Shown: positions 57,347 to 64,000 of the stretch, in pieces | Layout: every line of letters begins with the position of its first letter | Numbering within the stretch: the first letter of the stretch is position 1 | From: Pelecanus crispus | Lineage: Eukaryota; Chordata; Aves; Pelecaniformes; Pelecanidae | Direction: 5' to 3' | Assembly: GCF_030463565.1 (NCBI RefSeq) | Contig: NC_134649.1 | Span: 1,622,001 to 1,686,000 of the forward strand | Length of the DNA stretch: 64,000 nt | Program-made: the position numbers and the translations under genes | The notes under the pieces: generated by a model | Database searches by the model: none | Told to the model about the DNA's origin: nothing | The model's input: the letters and a program-made list of their open reading frames with translations, nothing else

Positions 57347-60300
57347 GTTCTGCAACAACTCCGAAGCAAAAGCTGACTTGCACCCCGGACAGCCTCTGTT
57401 ACCCCCTAGCTAGTGGGGTTTTTTGGCCATGCCTTTGATCCCTCTCTGCAAAAGGCTTCCACCAGGCAGCACGGGCGGATCGGGAGACTGCCGGTCCCAG
57501 ATTGCGAGGCCGGGCTGAGAACAGCTGCGGCCATTGGGGTCAGGGTCGGAGCACGTCAGCGTGCCAGCGCGAAGCACGCGCGGGAGCTGCCAGGTCCAAA
57601 AGCAAACAGGCTCCTCCGTATCAGCTTTTTTCCTCCCCTGCTCTCTGGCAGCCTGCCTAGCGCACAGCCTGGGTTCAGCCAGAACGCTTTCACAGCAGCA
57701 GAGTGCAGGCACCTTTTTTTTTTTTTTTTTCCAAAGCACTTGGCAAGAAGCAGGCGGGCCAGCGAGGTAGGCAGTAAAACCCCGTTAACTTCACTGGGAA
57801 GAGTTCAGCTAATCCTACAGGCTTTGGTACTTATATCCTTAAGAGTGATTCACTGCCACAGACGCAGAGGGGCAGAACGCGACCTGGAAGAAGATCGGCG
57901 TCCTGAACTTTTGTGCTTTATCTTGACCCATTTTAGACGGCAGACTTTGGAACAGCCCCAGTTCAACAACAGCTCCACTTGCAGCTCGCTCTGTCTACAG
58001 TTTCAGGGTTGAGCCTGCATATTATTCTCCTGCTTTTCATTACTCAGCAGAGGCTGAAGCCAATTAATGCCAAAAACATCCAAGCCACACAGGCAACAGA
58101 GTCCAGAGCCCTCGCCTTTTGCCAGTAGGAAACTCTGACGACTCGGAACTGGCAGGAAGATTGGGCAGCGTTAGCTGCAGACTTGGGCCTGTTGTGGTAG
58201 GAATTTGTTACCTCAAAAGGTAAACATGACTTCAGTTGAGTATTCCTGACAAGTGCTGGCTTGCTAAGAAACTAAAGGCCAAGCAAACTGACCGAGATTC
58301 TTCTCTGACACCAGGCTTGCTCGCCCAGCAGGGCATCCGCTGCTCATCAGCTCTCTTCCAGAGAGAAGCAGCTGACTGGACGTGCTGAAATTCTCCAGGC
58401 TCCCAGCTACATGAAGGAGAAAACACAGAACCAAGCCTCAGAACAAAGGCACCGAAGAGCTGTTTTCAGCAGCGGGCTACGAGCCTTTGCAAAACAGCGT
58501 GATGCATCACGGCGGAGCGTGGTACGATGCTGCTGGTGAAGGAAGGACTGGCAGAAACAAGAAGGACCTGCCATGAACCCTGGTTTAAATGAAGAAAAGC
58601 ACCAATCGCATAAATTATCGTGCCTTTGGTTGCTTTGTTTTCATGTATAACTGAGCTCTCCTCACCAACAGGTTCAAGCATCCTTGAGCGGGCAGCTGCC
58701 TCTTCCAAGCGCAGAGCAAACAGAGTCCCGGCCCTCCACCCCCTGGGCAAACATTCCTGCTGCCGACAGCGAGACCCCAAGATGCCCCTGGGTTTAGAGC
58801 CCCAGCTCTATAAATTGCTCTAGCCCAATAAATTTCTCTATTATTGGGCAATAACAAATTCAGGGCTAACCACCACCCCCCAAAAGCTTGCCCGCTGGAA
58901 ACTTGAACTTTTTGTTACTCCATAAGGGCTACTTCCTTACCCGCTCTCGGGAAGCGTTAGCTGCAATCAGTGCAAAGCTCAAGGGAAAAATAAAGGCAGG
59001 CATACATGCACTGCAAAGGGAAAAAAAAAAAAGCTCAATTTCCAAAGACGAAAATTTTTCCCCAAAGCCCACTTGCTTCAAAAAGGCTTTTCCATCCTCA
59101 CTGACAGCAGAGCGGTGGGAGCCGGCTCTGGCCAACATCAAGCCGGCGGCCTCCTTCAGCTATTTCACAGAAGAACGTTGGTACAGGCAATCCTCCTACT
59201 GCGTGCTGCTGTTTGTTTTAACGCTTCCCACCGAATGTCAGCGGAGACTCAAGAACGACAAGTACACGAAGATACCCACAATAAATGCCAGCCCTTGTTA
59301 GCTGAGTAAATTGTGTGCTTAGCTGAGTCTTAGAGGAATCTTTGCAGAGTAAACACCGCCAGTACCATGTGCGAGAGTAAATATGTGAAGAAGACGCAAA
59401 GACACGAAGAACGACTTCAGAGGAATGCGATTGCGCGGCACCGAACGCAGCTCTGCGGATGGAAAAGCGTTGCTAGACCTGGGCTAGGACACTGAGCTTG
59501 CTGAGCACGCTGAGCTCCTCCTGCCATGGCTGCCGCACGAGTCCCCGTGTCCTCTTCTCCCCCAAGCTAACAGGCTTCAGGAGAGGAGCCCGAGTCCTCG
59601 TGCACGTTCCGCGTCTTTCCAAACGTGCACCCGGGGCAGCTTGCAAAGCTCGTTCTCACTCATTAGGTTTCAGTCTTTAAAAGTTATCTACGGTGCCCAT
59701 CACAGGAGGCAATAATAGCATTTGAGTAATTAAAGATGTAATTAATTAAGATAGGGAGGTGCAGTATGGTTGTGTTGGCCGGAGAGGCGCGATGACTAGT
59801 CAAGACTTCAAGCCGGGAAGAGCCGCCCAGCCTTCACCCTACCCTTAAATTCTGCTCCGAGGCGCGAGGCAGCGCGGTTAGCGCAGCGGCAGAGCTCGAG
59901 GGCAGCCGAGGCACGCGAAGAGCAAGTCACGGACCCGAGACAAGCTGTTACCACAGTGCCACCTTCCTCACAGCACCCGCAAGGACAGGTATCCTCAGCG
60001 AGGCCTCATATTTGTGCTTTTGATTAACCTTTTTAATAGGACAAAGCGGCCGCAGCAACTGTTTTCTTTGCGCTTCACAGCTTTCTCCTTCAAAACAAGA
60101 CATTTCTGAGCAAAGCTCTTGCAAAACGTTGTGCGTCAAAATACAGACCTTGGCAAGGACCGAGAAATAAACACTTTGGCCACGCATCCTTTGCCGCCAG
60201 TGATATAAAAACCAGCGTTTTGAGAGCTAATTCAGAACGCCTCACGTCATTTCTGAAGCAGCCCAAACGAAGCCATATTCCGTAGCTAAATATTTTCCTT

Positions 60301-61751
60301 CACGAAGTTCTGAACACCAGTTTCTCAGGTCCCCCTCCCAGGTTCCCCCAGTAACACTTTCAACACGACTTACGCTGATGACGGGATGACTGGATTCAAA
60401 TCAAAGCGATAACACGTTTGACAGCTTGCTCGGCATTAATAGTAGATTAATTATTTTAGTGCATGTGAAGGAGTTCATTCAAATGCCAGAAATTGGAGCC
60501 CGGGCCTTATTTAAGTTTCTTGCATCGGTATTTCTGTTGGCTGCCCTTCCTATCCTTATCCTCCCCCAGGGTAGCAGCAAAGGCAGGAAGGTGGGTGGCA
60601 GCGGGGAACCCCCGTCGCAGGGTAGGGATATCCCAAGGCTCCGCAGCGGCGAGGAAAGGAGGAATTCCCTGCCCCATGGCCAGGGCAAAGCCAACCTCCG
60701 CGCAGGGCAGAGGAATGGGGCTCCAGCCCGGCCCCTGACGGTAATTTCACACCATCTAGCGGCATCTGCTCACCGTGCAGCTGCGGCGCTGCCGCTTCCC
60801 TCTACTCCATCAGCAGGCAGCGTGGGCTTTGCCCGTCGAGCTCAAGTTCACAGAAGCCGCTTTTAAACCCACACATTCCTTCAGGCCGGTTTTTCCCCTC
60901 GTTGGGTTTTCTTCCCTTTGCCACTTACGAGCTACATTCTAAGACGCCGCGTTTAACTAATCAGTCGGGCGGTAAATAAAAGCAAACCTGTACGTCGGTC
61001 AGCATCCTGAACACGCGTTTAACAAACGCACGCCTGCCGCGCGGAGCTTGCAGCTTTTTGAAGTCTTGTTTCCCAGCCCAAGGCGGAAAGCCTCTGAAAC
61101 CATTAAGCGGCACTGCCTGCTGGAGACAAAAGAATAACAACGCGCGTTCTCGGTGATAACCATCAAGCCTGCTCCTAGCTAGGTGACCGCTAAGACTACC
61201 GCAGAGGACGGTGGTAGCGCTAGCCATTGCTGCTGCTCTGCGGCTTTCTGCTCCAGCTGCGGGCCTACGAGACCTGTGGAAAAGATGGTGTTTCTTTAGA
61301 AAATAAGCCTTTTCATGCACCACCTGAAAAGAGATTTGTTTATACCAGCTGTGAACAGGCACTCAGATTGGTCACTTTTTTCCCTTAAAAAATATGTTAA
61401 AAAATGTTTAAAAAATCCCCTAGGCTTTACGAAAAATGTTTTTTAAACTACTTAGTAAGAAAAACTTTTTCTTATGCTGGAAAAAGCTCAAAGCTTCAGC
61501 TTATTTTAACGAGGCAGCCACTCACTCAAGATGGAACCAACTGCCCATGAAAGTAATTTGCAGACATGAAGATAATGCTGCCCAAAACAAATCGTGGGAT
61601 CCAAGCAGATCCCTTGGTTTAAACTTCACAAGCATCCCAAAAGGCGCATTCGTTCACAGCTCTTCGCACAAGACACGGTCAAGACGCTGCGGCGCTTACC
61701 TTGGTTTCTGTAACTTAGCATACCCCTAAGTAACAAGAACACAGTCTGTAA
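57347..61751. other. Unique non-coding DNA
   Basis: About 4.4 kb of single-copy sequence of moderate GC content, with a T-rich run at about 57714-57730, a 9-bp perfect hairpin at 58823-58849 and an A run at about 59020-59031. No mobile element or gene recognised. If the candidate gene at the right end is real, this stretch lies downstream of it. Confidence 0.45.
58823..58849. other. Perfect 9-bp hairpin
   Basis: GCCCAATAA (58823-58831), 9-base loop, then TTATTGGGC (58841-58849). The stem includes CCAAT boxes in inverted orientation. No terminator or RNA family recognised. Confidence 0.6.
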
Positions 61752-62552
61752 GAGCCACTGAATAAAAGTTTTATTTTAACATGTTTGCAGAGCCACACAT
61801 ACAAAGTTCTCACCATATCTGTGAGCAAATCACCCTTTTACCCCATATCTACAGATGTAAAACATGTAATTACTCGCACTAGAAAATAAAGTAGGTCTGA
61901 TGTCAAGTCACCATTATTCATATCAATATTCTTGCTTCATCGCTATGAAGGTTTGAATATTGAAATGTTTTCACGGGCTGATTTGCATATTAAATAGTCA
62001 AAGGTAATTCTTCAAGAAGAAATCCAGATTACTAAGCTGTTACTAGTTATAATAAAATATGAAATGGCATAGAAACACTCTTAAAGTGCGTTACTGCATC
62101 TAAATAAATAGCAGCATTTATGCCTCTTCAAAACAGAGGATCTGACAAGGAAGGGAGAGTGACCAGAAGTATTTTGCACTATAAAAAGAAAAAGCTGAAA
62201 AAAAATGCAAGGCAAAAGCCTTGTGTCATTAGTCTATAAAGATACAGCTTAATAACAAGGGCTTCATACATACAAGACAGAAAGTGTTCTTCAAAAGTCC
62301 AGAGGACACAATGGCAGAACCCCCCTACATCTACTGAAAATATACACACCTACACACACGCTTCTTTGGGATCGCAAGAATTACCTCCCATTTAACCATT
62401 GCCTAGCACAGGCCATTATAAAAATATAGGCCTGTAGTGATAACAAAGCAGTTTTTATCAAGTTTATCATTGGCAGCAGATATATTACATCAGTCTGATA
62501 AAATCAAGAGGATTCCAGCACAGCGGTACGTTAAGTTCATGGCTTTCTTCGC
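61752..62552 (-). other. Candidate 3'-terminal exon/3' UTR of an unidentified minus-strand gene
   Basis: On the minus strand a strong polypyrimidine tract and AG (CTTTCCTTTTTTTTTAG) end at 62553, followed by sequence that would be the last exon. The three frames after it end within about 5, 20 and 21 codons (stops such as TGA at about 62490), leaving a long AT-rich, repeat-free stretch like a 3' UTR down to AATAAA at 61770-61775 with a TGTGTTCTTGTT-type downstream element. The plus strand also has AATAAA at 61761-61766, so direction is not certain. I cannot identify the gene, and the exon may belong to a non-coding RNA. Confidence 0.33.
61770..61775 (-). terminator. Candidate poly(A) signal AATAAA
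   Basis: Canonical hexamer on the minus strand, followed (lower coordinates) by a GU/U-rich stretch. A plus-strand AATAAA lies 4 bp away at 61761-61766, so the two overlap functionally and either strand could use the site. Confidence 0.35.
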
Positions 62553-63943
62553 CTAAAAAAAAAGGAAAGAAAAAAGCCAAAACAACTTTCAGATTTTACA
62601 CAGCAGCAGTTCTCCTTAACAGCAGGCAACAGCCTATTTACCTATTCTGCTGTACAGGTGAGTCTCACATCCCTCTTACGCTAAGAAATGCGACAATTAA
62701 CACAAGGAAACTAAAGAGCTTATTTATCAAGGAACACTTGTATTTTGCTTCCTTTTTTAGGCAGCTGGAAGCATAAAGCAAAGTTTTATTTAAATTATTT
62801 AATAAGTCAAAAATAATACAAGCTCCAACTCAATACACAGGCAAAGTAAAGGATTTACTACAACATTACAAGGCTGTAGCAAGTAGCTGTAGCCACCCTG
62901 CGCAGGTCCCAGTTTCCAGTAAGAGATGTAATAAAGCATGTGCTAACCCGATGAGAGGCACCTATTTGTCACCTTATCTGACAGAGGGCTTACTGATTTC
63001 AGACACTCTCCAAAATACCCTTCCACCGTAGTTCTAAACTTTTGGGATTCCAGTAAGTTTAACCCATCTTGGCTTCATACAAACCTCTTTACCTCTCCCG
63101 CCCTCTCTCCTGCCTGTAAACCCGTCTTGCAAAACTGCAAGTTTTCTTCCCCTGAGCTGAAGGGGTGACTCCAGCACCTAGCTGCAAGAGGCCAAGTCTG
63201 GATATTGAATTCCGTTCTGCAACACCTCATTTAACAAAACTATCTTATCTGAAGCATTTGTCAGTGAAGTGTTTTAAGACGTGGGGCTCAGATGTCGGGC
63301 ACTAGCCTTACAAACTGCAGGACCGTTTGGACTTTTTGCTAGAAATTGGGACTTCTGACTTGGTAAGCTTGCATGTATGCGTGCAACTGCCACTGATCCC
63401 ACCGCGTTAAAGAATGGTAAGACAGGCCTGAAGAATTCAGACTGTTACCTGTGCATTTGGAAAAGAGGAAAGTTTCCTCTAGCACGACTAGAGCCCATGC
63501 TTCCTTAGTAGGTGCCTTGACAATTACACAGCAGGTAGCAGCTGGAATATTAGCTATATTCAAGTGTACCATTAGGTAAATCCTACAGTCGCGTCACCTC
63601 AGTTCTCCCTACACCATCCTGAAATTGTAACCTTGTTTAATTTAAATTTACCTAAAGATACAAAAATGACAATTCTTTACCACATCAGCATCTGATGAAG
63701 GCTAGGGGGACAGAAGGCGGATACAGCTTAGTACTTTGTCACTGCCATCCCTAACCCTATTCCACTCTGGACCTGCCAGGCATCCTACAGTTCCCAGCTT
63801 TTTACAGTCAAGACAGTGCAAGATCAAACTTGACATACTGCTCGCTGCACTGCATGCCAGAGTTTTACCCAGAAGACACATGAATAATTCTGCTTAGAGT
63901 CTCCTACAGACCTATCCTGTCACCAGTTTCCAAGCCTGCTTAC
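62553..63943. other. Candidate intron, minus-strand gene
   Basis: About 1.4 kb of AT-rich unique sequence between the candidate terminal exon and a candidate donor site (GTAAGC, minus strand, 63943-63938). A 77-codon minus-strand frame at 63339-63572 has an AG before it and a GTAACA after it, but both splice signals are weak and the peptide is not recognised. Confidence 0.3.
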
Positions 63944-64000
63944 CTTATGGTATGGAGGAGGTATGCACCCCAAACCTGAAGCAGGGAGAGCTGCACTTAC
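63944..64000 (-). CDS. Candidate partial internal exon at the window edge
   Basis: The minus strand from 64000 to 63944 has one open frame, VSAALPASGLGCIPPPYHK, ending exactly in phase 0 at a good donor (AAG|GTAAGC). The other two frames contain stops. The Pro-rich peptide looks like protein-coding sequence more than its surroundings, but it is only 19 codons, its 5' end is outside the window, and an internal TTCAG could instead make a 32-base exon. Joining to the next candidate exon in phase 0 would add about 20 residues and a stop. No family recognised. Confidence 0.28.

Noticed and set aside
57045-57383. 112-codon minus-strand frame running from U2 into CR1
   Set aside because: Chance continuity through an untranslated snRNA fragment into the CR1 pol remnant; no reason to think it is expressed.
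59870-59910. tRNA-like sequence (GGTTAGCGCAGCGG)
   Set aside because: Resembles a tRNA D-arm region only; no matching T-loop (GGTTCGAATCC) or acceptor pairing follows.
63339-63572. 77-codon minus-strand frame as an internal exon
   Set aside because: Acceptor lacks a good polypyrimidine tract and the donor (GTAACA) is weak; the peptide is not recognised.

Overview
This is vertebrate, almost certainly avian, nuclear DNA rather than a prokaryotic or viral contig. The diagnostic signs are at least eleven CR1-type LINE insertions, most with the bird/reptile CR1 3' tail built from ATTCTATG octamers, and endogenous-retrovirus solo LTRs of a type common in birds. I recognise no complete protein-coding gene. 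Nearly every long reading frame is either a chance frame in GC-rich DNA or a product of tandem repeats whose unit length is a multiple of three. Both LTR and CR1 types suggest a non-galliform (probably neoavian) bird; that is inference from memory of repeat families, not a database match.

Layout: 1-12 kb is mostly unique sequence with two short CR1 tails. 12.1-13.5 kb holds a composite CR1 element, a short CR1 tail and a complete 557-bp solo LTR on the minus strand with a perfect 5-bp target-site duplication (TSD). 14.7-15.4 kb is an AT-rich block with a PBX/MEIS-type composite site. 15.5-16.4 kb is a 24-bp minisatellite of about 37 units. 16.4-32.3 kb is unique, with several AT-rich blocks rich in TAATTA that look like conserved non-coding elements, a triplicated 29-bp motif, a second composite CR1, a 43-bp x5 minisatellite and a GT/AT/AC tract. 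32.3-32.8 kb is the longest CR1 copy. 35.4-35.9 kb is a 12-bp satellite. 38-44 kb has two CR1 tails and a 33-bp relic of the same LTR family that keeps both ends and its TSD. 46.9-47.4 kb has two CR1 copies. 52.2-52.8 kb holds the second full solo LTR, plus strand, inverted relative to the first. 54.5-54.9 kb is the third composite CR1. 57.0-57.35 kb is a minus-strand chimera in which U2 snRNA nucleotides 1-55 are joined to the 5' end of a truncated CR1. The last 2.3 kb may hold the 3' end of a minus-strand gene (candidate terminal exon with a poly(A) signal, candidate partial exon at the window edge), but I cannot identify it.

Taken together this is intergenic or large-intron DNA, probably with scattered regulatory elements, shaped by CR1 retrotransposition, LTR insertion and excision, and minisatellite expansion. 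The best leads are the U2-CR1 chimera, the 33-bp LTR relic and the repeated CR1-linker-CR1 composite.
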